Shown here: one piece after another, positions 34,266 to 42,342 of the stretch
How positions within the stretch are numbered: the first letter of the stretch is position 1
Layout: every line of letters begins with the position of its first letter
From: Pseudomonas sp. BN102
Lineage (GTDB): Bacteria > Pseudomonadota > Gammaproteobacteria > Pseudomonadales > Pseudomonadaceae
Assembly: GCF_029871245.1 (NCBI RefSeq)
Contig: NZ_SSON01000040.1
Coordinates: forward strand, 48,999-112,998
Length of the DNA stretch: 64,000 nucleotides
Reading direction: 5' to 3'
Program-made: the position numbers and the translations under genes
The notes under the pieces: model-generated
The model's database searches: none
Seen by the model: only the letters and a program-made list of their open reading frames with translations
Told to the model about the DNA's origin: nothing

Positions 34266-35549
34266 ATGAGCGAACGTGATTCCAAAGACCCGGTGAACAA
34301 CAGCCGCCGCAACTTCCTCAAGCAATCCATCGCCATTGCCGGCACCGTCGGCGGCGTGGCCGCCCTGGGGCTTTCCGCCCCTGGCTTCCTGCGTAGCGCG
34401 GCCTGGGCCGCCGGTTCGGATGCACCGGAAAAGGCCGCCCTGAAGGTCGGTTTCATTCCCCTCACCGACTGCGCCTCGGTAGTGGTCGCCGCCACCCAGG
34501 GCTTTGCCACCAAGTACGGCCTCTCCATCACCCCCAGCAAGGAAGCCTCCTGGGCCGGCGTGCGCGACAAGTTGAACACCGGTGAGTTGGATGCCTCCCA
34601 CGTGCTCTACGGCATGATGTACAGCGCCCAGCTCGGCGTGGCGGGCCCGCAAAAGAATATGGCGGTGCTCATGGGCCTCAATCAGAACGGCCAGGCCATC
34701 ACCCTTTCCCGCCAGCTCAAGGAGGCGGGTGTGACCAATGGCGATCAGCTCGCCGTGCATATCAAGAAGGGCGGCACCCCGCTGACCTTCGCCCAGACCT
34801 TCCCCACCGGCACCCACGCCATGTGGCTCTACTACTGGCTTGCCAGTCACGGCATCAACCCGATGAGCGATGTGAAGACCATCACCGTGCCGCCGCCACA
34901 GATGGTTGCCAACATGCGCGTGGGCAACATGGACGGCTTCTGCGTCGGCGAGCCCTGGGGCGCGCGGGCGATCTTCGACAAGATCGGATTCACCGCCACT
35001 ACCACCCAGCAGATCTGGGCCGACCACCCGGAAAAGGTGCTGGGCTGCTCGCGCGAATTCGTCGAGCAGAACCCCAATACGGCGCGGGCCCTGGTGATGG
35101 CCTTGCTCGATGCGAGCCGCTTCATCGAGGCCAGCGACGAGAACAAGAAGGCCACCGCGAAACTGATCGCCGGCAAGGCCTACGTGAATGCCCCGGTGGA
35201 CGTCATCGAACAGCGCTTCCTCGGTCACTACGAGGACGGTCTGGGCAACAAATGGGATGACAAGCACGCCATGGCCTTCTGCAAGGACTGCAACGTGAAC
35301 TTCCCCTGGCTCTCCGACGGCATGTGGTTCATGACCCAATTCAAGCGCTGGGGCCTGATCAAGGAAGACCCGGACTATGCAGCCGTCGCCGCCCAGGTCA
35401 ACCAGACCAAAGTGTTCAGCGAGGCCGCCAGCGCCCTCGGCCTGCCGGTTCCGCCCAGCCAGATGCGTAGCAGCACCCTGATGGACGGCAAGCTGTGGGA
35501 TGGTTCGAACCCGGCCGCCTACGCGCAATCCTTCGCCATCAAAGCCTGA
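34266..35549 (+). CDS. nrtA: Nitrate ABC transporter substrate-binding protein
   Basis: 427 residues from ATG 34266 (AGGA upstream). A twin-arginine signal is present (NNSRRNFLKQSIAIAG, ending near SAAWA), so the protein is exported folded. The mature part is the NrtA/NasF/CmpA type and closely resembles the cytoplasmic NasS encoded upstream: LKVGFIPLTDCASVVVAATQGFATKYGL, FPTGTHAMWLYYWLASHGINP, and CSREFVEQNPNTARALVMALLDASRFI. It delivers nitrate (possibly nitrite) to NrtB-NrtD. Expression is probably sigma-54- and NasT-dependent through the leader before it. Confidence 0.93.
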   Translation: MSERDSKDPVNNSRRNFLKQSIAIAGTVGGVAALGLSAPGFLRSAAWAAGSDAPEKAALKVGFIPLTDCASVVVAATQGFATKYGLSITPSKEASWAGVRDKLNTGELDASHVLYGMMYSAQLGVAGPQKNMAVLMGLNQNGQAITLSRQLKEAGVTNGDQLAVHIKKGGTPLTFAQTFPTGTHAMWLYYWLASHGINPMSDVKTITVPPPQMVANMRVGNMDGFCVGEPWGARAIFDKIGFTATTTQQIWADHPEKVLGCSREFVEQNPNTARALVMALLDASRFIEASDENKKATAKLIAGKAYVNAPVDVIEQRFLGHYEDGLGNKWDDKHAMAFCKDCNVNFPWLSDGMWFMTQFKRWGLIKEDPDYAAVAAQVNQTKVFSEAASALGLPVPPSQMRSSTLMDGKLWDGSNPAAYAQSFAIKA

Positions 35550-35563
35550 CCCAGGAGGCCAGC

Positions 35564-36421
35564 ATGAACGCTCCCGTGAATCCGCCACTGCCGGTGGCCC
35601 CGAAGGCTGCGCCCAGCGTAGCTCCGCGCCAGGCCATGCCTGGCGCGGAGGCCTTGCATAATCTGGCGCGGGTGCTGGTTCCGCCGCTACTCGGCATGCT
35701 GCTGTTCATCGGCCTCTGGGCCCTGGTGGCAGCGCGCAGCGAAGGTCTCCCGGGCCCACTGTCGACCTGGCATTCGGCGCTGGAACTGTTCGCCGATCCC
35801 TTCTACGACAACGGTCCCAACGACATGGGCATCGGCTGGAACATCCTCCATTCGCTGGGCCGGGTCGGCCTGGGCTTCGGCATGGCCGCGCTGGTGGGCA
35901 TTCCACTGGGCTTCGCCATCGGCCGTTTCACCTTTCTGGCCGGGATGCTCTCGCCCATCATCAGCCTGCTGCGGCCGGTTTCCCCACTGGCGTGGCTGCC
36001 CATCGGCCTGCTGGTATTCGAGGCGGCCGGGCCGGCGTCGATCTGGGTGATCTTCATCAGCTCGATCTGGCCGATCATTCTCAACACCGCCGCCGGCGTG
36101 GCCAGCGTGCCGCAGGACTACCTCAACGTGGCACGGGTGCTGAAACTCTCCGAGTTCAAGGTGCTCACCCGCATCCTCTTCCCGGCCGTGCTGCCCCATC
36201 TGATGACCGGCATCCGCCTGGCCATCGGCGTCGCCTGGCTGGTGATAGTGGCCGCCGAAATGCTCACCGGCGGCACCGGCCTGGGCTTCTGGGTGTGGGA
36301 CGAATGGAACAACCTCAACGTCGAGCACATCCTCATCGCCATCATCATCGTCGGCCTGGTGGGCCTGGCCCTGGAACAGAGCCTGCTGTGGCTGGCCAAG
36401 CGCTTCGATTACAGCAACTGA
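35564..36421 (+). CDS. nrtB: Nitrate ABC transporter permease
   Basis: 285 residues from ATG 35564 with AGGAGG upstream. A cytoplasmic Pro/Ala-rich N-terminus of about 45 residues precedes six membrane helices. The coupling loop is LKLSEFKVLTRILFPAVLPHLMTGIRLAIGVAWLVIVAAEML, as in NrtB. It lies 14 bases after nrtA. The longer N-terminus is a common feature of NrtB proteins. Confidence 0.92.
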   Translation: MNAPVNPPLPVAPKAAPSVAPRQAMPGAEALHNLARVLVPPLLGMLLFIGLWALVAARSEGLPGPLSTWHSALELFADPFYDNGPNDMGIGWNILHSLGRVGLGFGMAALVGIPLGFAIGRFTFLAGMLSPIISLLRPVSPLAWLPIGLLVFEAAGPASIWVIFISSIWPIILNTAAGVASVPQDYLNVARVLKLSEFKVLTRILFPAVLPHLMTGIRLAIGVAWLVIVAAEMLTGGTGLGFWVWDEWNNLNVEHILIAIIIVGLVGLALEQSLLWLAKRFDYSN

Positions 36422-36428
36422 ACATCCC

Positions 36429-36480
36429 GTAGGAGCGAGCTCAGCTCGCGAACAGCACTCGCGAGCAAGCTCGCTCCTAC
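36429..36480. repeat. REP-type inverted repeat between nrtB and nrtD
   Basis: Arms GTAGGAGCGAGC (36429-36440) and GCTCGCTCCTAC (36469-36480) flank a CTCGCG-rich centre, giving a stable hairpin inside the operon. A related element is at 55088-55141. Such elements can tune mRNA stability of upstream cistrons. Confidence 0.75.
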
Positions 36481-36498
36481 AAGAGCAGGAGAACCCTG

Positions 36499-37290
36499 AT
36501 GGACAAGTTCGTCGAGCTGACCGGTGTCAGCAAACACTTCGATACGCGCAAAGGTCGCTTCCAGGCCCTCAGCAACGTCAACCTGAGCATCGCCCGCGGC
36601 GAGTTCGTCTCGCTGATCGGCCATTCCGGCTGCGGCAAGTCCACCGTTCTCAACCTGATTGCCGGCCTGCTGGACGCCAACGAGGGCGGGCTGATCTGCA
36701 ATGGCCGAGAGATCGACGGCCCGGGCCCGGAACGCGCGGTGGTGTTCCAGAACCACAGCCTGCTGCCCTGGATGACCTGCTTCGGCAATGTCTACCTCGC
36801 GGTGGAAAAAGTCTTCGGCGCCCGGGAAAGCAAGGCCCGGCTAAAGGAACGCAGCGCTGCGGCGTTGCAGATGGTCGGTCTGGACCATGCGGCACACAAA
36901 CATCCCAGTGAAATCTCCGGCGGCATGAAACAGCGTGTGGGCATCGCCCGCGCACTGGCGATGGAACCCAAGGTGCTGCTGATGGACGAGCCCTTCGGCG
37001 CGCTGGATGCTCTCACCCGCGCACACCTGCAGGACGAGTTGCTGCGCATCGTCGGCGAGACGCACAGCACCGTGGTCATGGTCACCCATGACGTGGACGA
37101 GGCCGTGCTGCTCTCCGACCGCATCGTCATGATGACCAACGGCCCGGCAGCCACCATCGGCGATATCGTCAAGGTCGACCTGGACCGCCCGCGCGACCGC
37201 CTGGCCCTGGCCAATGACGCCCGCTATCACGAATACCGGACGGCCGTGCTGGAGTTCCTCTACCAGCGCCAGCAGCGCCCCGCCGCCTGA
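36499..37290 (+). CDS. nrtD: Nitrate ABC transporter ATP-binding protein
   Basis: 263 residues. Walker [25 protein letters not shown], signature [19 protein letters not shown], Walker [24 protein letters not shown] and [15 protein letters not shown] all match NrtD/NasD. There is no NrtC-type fused sensor domain, so the transporter is the compact NrtABD form. An AGGAG site precedes ATG 36499, and a REP hairpin lies between it and nrtB. Confidence 0.93.
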   Translation: MDKFVELTGVSKHFDTRKGRFQALSNVNLSIARGEFVSLIGHSGCGKSTVLNLIAGLLDANEGGLICNGREIDGPGPERAVVFQNHSLLPWMTCFGNVYLAVEKVFGARESKARLKERSAAALQMVGLDHAAHKHPSEISGGMKQRVGIARALAMEPKVLLMDEPFGALDALTRAHLQDELLRIVGETHSTVVMVTHDVDEAVLLSDRIVMMTNGPAATIGDIVKVDLDRPRDRLALANDARYHEYRTAVLEFLYQRQQRPAA

Positions 37291-37347
37291 TCCTCCTGGC
37301 TCGCCCCCGCAGGGGGCGAATTCATTCGCTGGGACCCCAAGCGCCCT

Positions 37348-37436
37348 GTAGGTTGGCGCAGAGCGAAGCGAAGCCCAACGCTCCCTGGCACGTCTCATCC
37401 CATTTGTTGGGCTTCGCAAGCTCAGCACCAACCTAC
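37348..37436. repeat. Inverted repeat, second copy of the element at 33778
   Basis: Left arm GTAGGTTGGCGCAGAGCGAA (37348 onward to 37379) pairs with the right arm 37406-37436. It is the same element as at 33778-33881, with a few substitutions and a different loop. It follows nrtD and may act as a transcription or mRNA-processing signal. Confidence 0.75.
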
Positions 37437-37496
37437 CTTCCCTTCCCCTTCCCTTCCCCTTCCCTTCCCCTTCCCCTTCCCCTTCCCCTTCCCCAC
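37437..37496. repeat. Homopyrimidine CCCCTT/CCCTTC microsatellite
   Basis: About 60 bases made only of C and T on the plus strand, in near-perfect CCTTCC-type hexanucleotide units, directly abutting the end of the inverted repeat. The length of such tracts can change by slippage, and the tract has mirror symmetry that can form triplex DNA. It lies about 115 bases upstream of the porin's sigma-54 element. Confidence 0.85.
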
Positions 37497-37611
37497 CCTG
37501 CCCCGTCACTGCCCTTCGTCAATGCGATCTGGGCAAGGACGGTGCACAGGCTAATCGCCAAAGGTTCTATGTCTTTCTGAAAATCAAAGTTAATCAATAA
37601 CTTGCATGACA

Positions 37612-37627
37612 TGGCACGACGCCTGCT
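37612..37627 (+). promoter_or_regulatory. Sigma-54 promoter of the porin gene
   Basis: TGGCACGACGCCTGCT has GG (37613-37614) and GC (37625-37626) ten bases apart. The TGGCACG half is perfect consensus. Transcription would start near 37638, only a few bases before the first leader hairpin. Confidence 0.75.
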
Positions 37628-37642
37628 TTGACCCTCCCCGGT

Positions 37643-37732
37643 CAGCACAACGGCGTGTCTGCCACTCAACCGACAACGACGTCGCGGAAGCCCCTCCCAA
37701 TCAGGAGTGCGGGCACCGTGGCGTTTTTTTTT
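37643..37732 (+). promoter_or_regulatory. NasT-type leader with terminator upstream of the porin
   Basis: Hairpin 1: CAGCAC/GTG-t-CTG (37643-37648, 37655-37661, one bulge) with loop AACGGC. Hairpin 2: CGAC/GTCG (37671-37674, 37681-37684) with loop AACGAC. Terminator: CGTCGCGG/CCGTGGCG (37680-37687, 37716-37723), inner GCCC-CTCC/GGAG-GGGC, loop CAATCA, then nine T at 37724-37732. The 3' arm of hairpin 2 is part of the terminator's 5' arm. Both loops have A at position 1 and G at position 4. Confidence 0.8.
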
Positions 37733-37759
37733 GCGCTTTCCAGACCCAGGAAGACCGCT

Positions 37760-39007
37760 ATGCACACGCTGAAACCCGCTCTGCTGTCGCTCGCCGTGGC
37801 CAGCACCAGTCACGCCGCCCTGGCCGCAGAGGACATTGGCAACCTGTTCACCCAGGGCAAGCCCATCCTCGACGCCCGCTACCGCTTCGAAAACGTCGAC
37901 CAGAACAACAACCTGCGCGACGCCAATGCCCAGACCCTGCGTACCCGCGTCGGCTTCCAGAGTGGCAAGTGGTACGGCCTCTCGGGCCTGCTGGAAGTGG
38001 ACAACGTCAGTCGCCTGGGCGACGCCGCCTACAACGACAGCCGCAACGGGCAGACCAACTACGCGATGGTCGTCGACCCGGATGGCACCGAGGTCAACCA
38101 GGCCCTGCTGCGCTACGACCAGGCCTTCGGCAGCGCCGTGCTGGGCCGCCAGCGCATCAACCTGGACAACCAACGTTTCGTCGGAGGTTCCGCCTGGCGG
38201 CAGAACGAACAGACCTACGACGCTGCCCTCGCCCAGTTCAAGCCCCTCGACGGACTGACCCTGACCTACAGCTACCTGGACAACATCAACACCATCTTCG
38301 GGCCGGAAAACGGCCGCTTCGACAACCGCACCAATCCGGCGAACATCGAAGGCCACAGCCACCTGTTCAATGCCCAATACCTGCTGATGCCGGAACTTGC
38401 GGTGACGGCCTACAGCTACCTGCTCGGCCTGGACAACATCGCCGTCACTGCCACTTCGCCGCTGGGCAGCCTGTCCAGCAGAACCAGCGGCCTGCGCCTG
38501 AACGGTGCGCTGGGTGCCTTCAGCTACGCCCTGGAATACGCGCGGCAGCTGGACTACGCGGACAACCCGATGGACCTGGACAGCGACTACTACCTGGCCG
38601 AACTGGGGTACGCATTCAAGGGCATACAGTTCAAGGGCGGCTACGAGGTGCTGGGCGGCGACAGCGGCCCGGGCAATCGCGCCTTCCAGACGCCACTGGC
38701 GACCAAGCACATTTTCCAGGGCTGGGCCGACCAGTTCCTCACCACCCCGGCCGACGGCATCGAGGACGCCTACCTGGGCTTTTCCGCGCCACTGGCCGGC
38801 GGCAGCCTGCAGGCCTGGTACCACGACTTCGACACCGAGCGGAACAGCGACAGCTACGGCAGCGAGATCGACCTTTCCTATGGCCATCCGATTCCGTGGG
38901 TGAAGGGGCTGGTCGGCTTGGTCAAGTACGCCAGCTACGACTCGGATGATCAGGCTCGCACGGTCGATACCGACAAGTACTGGGTGCAAGTGCAATACAG
39001 CTACTGA
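37760..39007 (+). CDS. Outer membrane porin (alginate-export-like), probable nitrate/nitrite channel
   Basis: 415 residues from ATG 37760. A signal peptide ends near HAALAAED. The mature protein is a beta-barrel of the alginate-export/OprB-like superfamily: DARYRFENVDQNN, then AQTLRTRVGFQSGKWYGLSGLLEVDNV, then LGRQRINLDNQRFVGGSAWRQNEQTYDAAL, ending with aromatic VQVQYSY. It has its own sigma-54 element and NasT leader right after nrtABD. That is good evidence by regulation that it helps nitrate or nitrite cross the outer membrane; the sequence alone would not show this. Confidence 0.85.
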   Translation: MHTLKPALLSLAVASTSHAALAAEDIGNLFTQGKPILDARYRFENVDQNNNLRDANAQTLRTRVGFQSGKWYGLSGLLEVDNVSRLGDAAYNDSRNGQTNYAMVVDPDGTEVNQALLRYDQAFGSAVLGRQRINLDNQRFVGGSAWRQNEQTYDAALAQFKPLDGLTLTYSYLDNINTIFGPENGRFDNRTNPANIEGHSHLFNAQYLLMPELAVTAYSYLLGLDNIAVTATSPLGSLSSRTSGLRLNGALGAFSYALEYARQLDYADNPMDLDSDYYLAELGYAFKGIQFKGGYEVLGGDSGPGNRAFQTPLATKHIFQGWADQFLTTPADGIEDAYLGFSAPLAGGSLQAWYHDFDTERNSDSYGSEIDLSYGHPIPWVKGLVGLVKYASYDSDDQARTVDTDKYWVQVQYSY

Positions 39008-39145
39008 TCAACCACTGCCCACAGCCTGCAGCGCATCAATGTGCGTCGGCCCGCGCCGCGTACCGATCCTGCCGGCCCGGTCTCAAGGACGAGACAACGG
39101 GCAGGACCGAATGAAACCGCCTTGATTTCAGTGGAGCTACCGACC

Positions 39146-40339
39146 ATGAGCAATCTCGCCACCCCTGGTGGGCTGAAGATCGATCGCGCATTCAGCCTCC
39201 CTCCAGCACAACGAATCAAGCCCGGGCGGTATGTCGCCTGGCTGCCATTCGAGCCAGGCATCGCCCTGCTCGCCAGTGTCCGGGCCAACACCTGGCCACC
39301 TGTAGTCGCGGCACTTGCGGCGGCAACCTGTGCCTACGTCGGCCAGGCGGCGGCCGCCCTGGGTCTGGGTCTCGGAGCGCTCTATCTGGCCGTGGCCCTG
39401 CAATTGCACCAACAGCGCCAACGCGGTAACGAGACCTTCTGGTTCAGCGAGTTGGCGCGCCAGCTGCGCAGCAGAGCCGCCAGCGATCAGGCAAGCCTGC
39501 TGGTGGCGTGCAGCGAGCGGCTGCGCAGTGGTGAGCGTTTGCACAGCGAAGTGCGTTTCGCCAGCCAGGCCCTCGAACAGCTGGCGCACAAGGCCAATCT
39601 GCAGGGCAGCGAGCAGAGCCAACGGGTGAACATGATCGCTGCCGCCAGCGAACAGATCGAACGCAGCCTGGCCAGCGTCGAGGAAATGGCCGGCGCTGCC
39701 CGTTCGTCTTTCGCCGCCGCCCTTGACCAGGGAGAGGAAGGCTGTCGGGCTGCCCAGCAACTGGGCATGGGCATGATCGATATCCGCGACAGCCTGGGCG
39801 ACACCGCCCTGGCCGTGAAGCAGCTGCTGCAAAGCACCGCCCTCGTCGAGCAGTCGGTGCAAGGCATCCAGGACCTGGCCAAGCAGACCCAGCTCCTGGC
39901 CCTCAACGCATCGATCGAGGCGGCCCGAGCGGGTGAACAGGGCCGCGGCTTCGCCGTGGTGGCGGACGAAGTCCGGCGGATGGCAACCGCCACGGACCAG
40001 ACAACCCGTGGCATCACCTCTGCCGCCACGGCCATAGCCGCCGCCGTAGGGCGGGTGGACCGGGAGGTCGAGCATCACCGCGAGCTATTGGAGCGCGGCA
40101 GCGGACAAAGCAATAGCCTCGCGGAGAGCCTCGACCGGCTGGCGCGCAAGAGCCAGGAAAACCTCCAGCGCTTCGGCGGCATGCAACAGGCGCTGGGCGA
40201 GCATCAGCAGGCGAACCAGGCCCTCAGCGAACAGCTGCAGCAGATCAGCGAGAGTCTTCAGGTACAGAGCAGACAGACCGGCAGCCTCCATGACCTGACC
40301 CGCTACCTTTCCCGCCTGACCGACGAAGCGAGGCCGTGA
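39146..40339 (+). CDS. Methyl-accepting chemotaxis-like protein without periplasmic sensor domain
   Basis: 397 residues from ATG 39146. Two membrane segments lie at about residues 50-95 ([37 protein letters not shown]) with almost no periplasmic loop. A long coiled coil and the chemoreceptor hairpin tip follow: [40 protein letters not shown] (about residues 245-285). No HAMP, Cache or 4HB sensor is seen. The stop is two bases before the next gene, which encodes a small membrane protein with a nitrate-sensor-like segment. This suggests a receptor split over two polypeptides, placed beside nitrate transport genes. Confidence 0.85.
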   Translation: MSNLATPGGLKIDRAFSLPPAQRIKPGRYVAWLPFEPGIALLASVRANTWPPVVAALAAATCAYVGQAAAALGLGLGALYLAVALQLHQQRQRGNETFWFSELARQLRSRAASDQASLLVACSERLRSGERLHSEVRFASQALEQLAHKANLQGSEQSQRVNMIAAASEQIERSLASVEEMAGAARSSFAAALDQGEEGCRAAQQLGMGMIDIRDSLGDTALAVKQLLQSTALVEQSVQGIQDLAKQTQLLALNASIEAARAGEQGRGFAVVADEVRRMATATDQTTRGITSAATAIAAAVGRVDREVEHHRELLERGSGQSNSLAESLDRLARKSQENLQRFGGMQQALGEHQQANQALSEQLQQISESLQVQSRQTGSLHDLTRYLSRLTDEARP

Positions 40340-40341
40340 CC

Positions 40342-41049
40342 ATGCAAAGCCTGCCCACACTGGCCATTCTCATCGCACTGGCTCTCAGCGGAATTACCCT
40401 GCTGAGGCTCGACCGGCAGCGGCAGCGTCGCCGGGATCAGGAGCTGACCGCGAAGCTGCTGCTGGGTCTGGACCTCATGCAGGGTGTACAGCGCCACCGC
40501 GCACTGGGCGCACAGTCCGGCAGTGACGCAACACGCAACCGCCAGGCCCTCGAGGCGCAACTGGCGCGTGCCTGGAACGCTTGGGCTGATTCGGGCGACC
40601 TTGCTGACTGGCACCGTCTGCTACGGGCCCCGGAGGATTTCGACGGTCACTGCCGGCTGCTGGAAAGCTTGCTGGGTCAGATTCGCTACCTGGAACTGCA
40701 ACGTTGCCATCTGCTCGGCACCACCCCAGAAATCGCAGATCGATGCTGGACGGTAGAAGATCTCGGCCGGCTGAGAGGGCTATCCATCCGGGCAGCGGCC
40801 CATCAACAATGCCGACTGGAACTGCAGGTCCAGTTGCTGTATCTGCGCGACCGCCTGCTGACCGATGCGGACGAATCCTTGCGGGGCGCCCTGGCCCAAG
40901 TGACCGACAACCTGCTCGGCGGACAGCGAACGACCATTCAGCCTGCCGAGCTCTACTCATTGCTCACACCTCTGATCGACAAGCGGATCGAGGCCATACG
41001 AAGCACCCTTTCTACCGAGAGGCTGGATGGACTTCACCGCGCAGCCTAA
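40342..41049 (+). CDS. Small membrane protein with NIT-like (nitrate-sensing) helical domain
   Basis: 235 residues. One N-terminal membrane helix (LPTLAILIALALSGITLL, residues 4-21) is followed by an all-helical cytoplasmic or periplasmic region. The segment LDLMQGVQRHRALGAQSGSD resembles the LxxxLQxERGLSAGxL stretch of NIT domains. LELQVQLLYLRDRLLTDADESL further on also fits an antiparallel helical bundle. It starts two bases after the chemoreceptor stop, so translation is coupled. I do not recognise a named family with certainty; the nitrate link rests on weak similarity and location. Confidence 0.6.
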   Translation: MQSLPTLAILIALALSGITLLRLDRQRQRRRDQELTAKLLLGLDLMQGVQRHRALGAQSGSDATRNRQALEAQLARAWNAWADSGDLADWHRLLRAPEDFDGHCRLLESLLGQIRYLELQRCHLLGTTPEIADRCWTVEDLGRLRGLSIRAAAHQQCRLELQVQLLYLRDRLLTDADESLRGALAQVTDNLLGGQRTTIQPAELYSLLTPLIDKRIEAIRSTLSTERLDGLHRAA

Positions 41050-41085
41050 GCGGATGTGCTTGTACAGCCCCCCCTCAAACCCTGC

Positions 41086-42288
41086 CTATCTGCGCCCCAT
41101 GCAGTTATCCATATTCCAGCCATAAAGCCACTGGATGGCATCGTAGAACTGGTCCTGACTGCGCCCTTCCCAGAGTTGATTGCGCACCAGGCGCTCGACG
41201 CCCTTGGCATGGTAGAGGCGGCCCATCTCCCGTGCGGACCAGAGCACCCGGGCAGTGCGCGGGATGCGAATGGACTCGTAAAGACGGAAAGCTGCCGCCA
41301 GGTCGTGGTCGCAGGCATTCACCGCCTGCCCCAATACCACCGCGTCCTCCAACGCCATGCAGGCACCCTGGGCCAGGTACTGGGTCATGGGGTGGGCGGC
41401 GTCGCCGAGGATGGTGGCGCGGCCTTCACCCAATTTCTCCACCGGGTCGCGATCGGCAGTGGCCCAGCGGCGCCAGGAGGTGGGTCGATCGAGCATCTGC
41501 CGCGGCCGCTCGTGGATCCCCTCGAAGTAGGACAGCACTTCCTCCTTGCTGCCGTCGGTGACGCCCCACTGCTCCTCGTTGCGGCTGTGGAAGGTCACCA
41601 CCAGGTTGTACTGCTGGCCGCCGCGCAACGGGTAATGCACCAGGTGGCAGCGCGGTCCTGCCCAGAGCATGGGCGCGTTGACGCGCAGGTCCGCGGGCAT
41701 GTTCTCGGCCTCCACCACCGCACGGTAGACCACATGGCCGGTGACGCGAGCGGCATCGCCCACCAGCTTCTCGCGGATCACCGACTTCACCCCGTCGCAG
41801 CCGATCACCGCGTCCGCCTGGTAACGGTTGCCGTTGCTGTCCACCAGGGTTACGCCCCGGTCGTCCATCTCCATGGAATCGATGCGGGTGGAGGTCTGGA
41901 AGCGGATCAGCGGGTTGCGCTCCACCGCTTCCAGGATCGACAAGTGGATATCCGCCCGGTGAATCACGCCGTAGGGGTTGCCGAAACGCTGGCGGAAGCG
42001 TTCGCCGACGTCGACGCGTGCCACTTCGTGGGCGTCGATGGCGTCCATCATGATCAGGTGATCGGTGAACACCGAACGCTTGCGAGCCGCCTCGCCGACG
42101 CCCAGGGCATCCAGTGCCGCGTAAGCGTTCGGGCCGAGTTGGATACCGGCGCCGATCTCGCCGATCTGGCAGGCCTGCTCCAGCAGCAGCACTTCGATGC
42201 CTTGCTGGGTCAGGGCCTGGGCAGCGGCGAGGCCGCCGATTCCACCACCGACGATGATGATCTTCTGTTGTTGGCGTTGGGCAGTCAT
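41086..42288 (-). CDS. 3-hydroxybenzoate 6-hydroxylase (FAD monooxygenase)
   Basis: 400 residues from ATG 42288 (GGAG nine bases upstream). A flavin hydroxylase with KIIIVGGGIGGLAAAQALTQQGIEVLLLE, EIGAGIQLGPNAYAALDALGV, ADAVIGCDGVKSVIREKL (DG motif) and GRATILGDAAHPMTQYLAQGACMALEDAVVL (GD motif). It is the last gene of a run that contains every step from gentisate to fumarate and pyruvate, so it most likely makes gentisate from 3-hydroxybenzoate with NADH and O2 (NagX/XlnD/MhbM type). A salicylate 5-hydroxylase role is excluded because those are multicomponent enzymes. Confidence 0.85.
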   Translation of the reverse strand: MTAQRQQQKIIIVGGGIGGLAAAQALTQQGIEVLLLEQACQIGEIGAGIQLGPNAYAALDALGVGEAARKRSVFTDHLIMMDAIDAHEVARVDVGERFRQRFGNPYGVIHRADIHLSILEAVERNPLIRFQTSTRIDSMEMDDRGVTLVDSNGNRYQADAVIGCDGVKSVIREKLVGDAARVTGHVVYRAVVEAENMPADLRVNAPMLWAGPRCHLVHYPLRGGQQYNLVVTFHSRNEEQWGVTDGSKEEVLSYFEGIHERPRQMLDRPTSWRRWATADRDPVEKLGEGRATILGDAAHPMTQYLAQGACMALEDAVVLGQAVNACDHDLAAAFRLYESIRIPRTARVLWSAREMGRLYHAKGVERLVRNQLWEGRSQDQFYDAIQWLYGWNMDNCMGRR

Positions 42289-42342
42289 GGTTCGGTACTC
42301 CACGAAGTTCAGATCTGGGCCCGCGCCTGGCGGACCCGCTTC

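Noticed and set aside
37433..38995. 520-codon minus-strand frame over the porin
   Set aside because: Antisense to a porin with signal peptide, leader and promoter; no ribosome site or family pattern.
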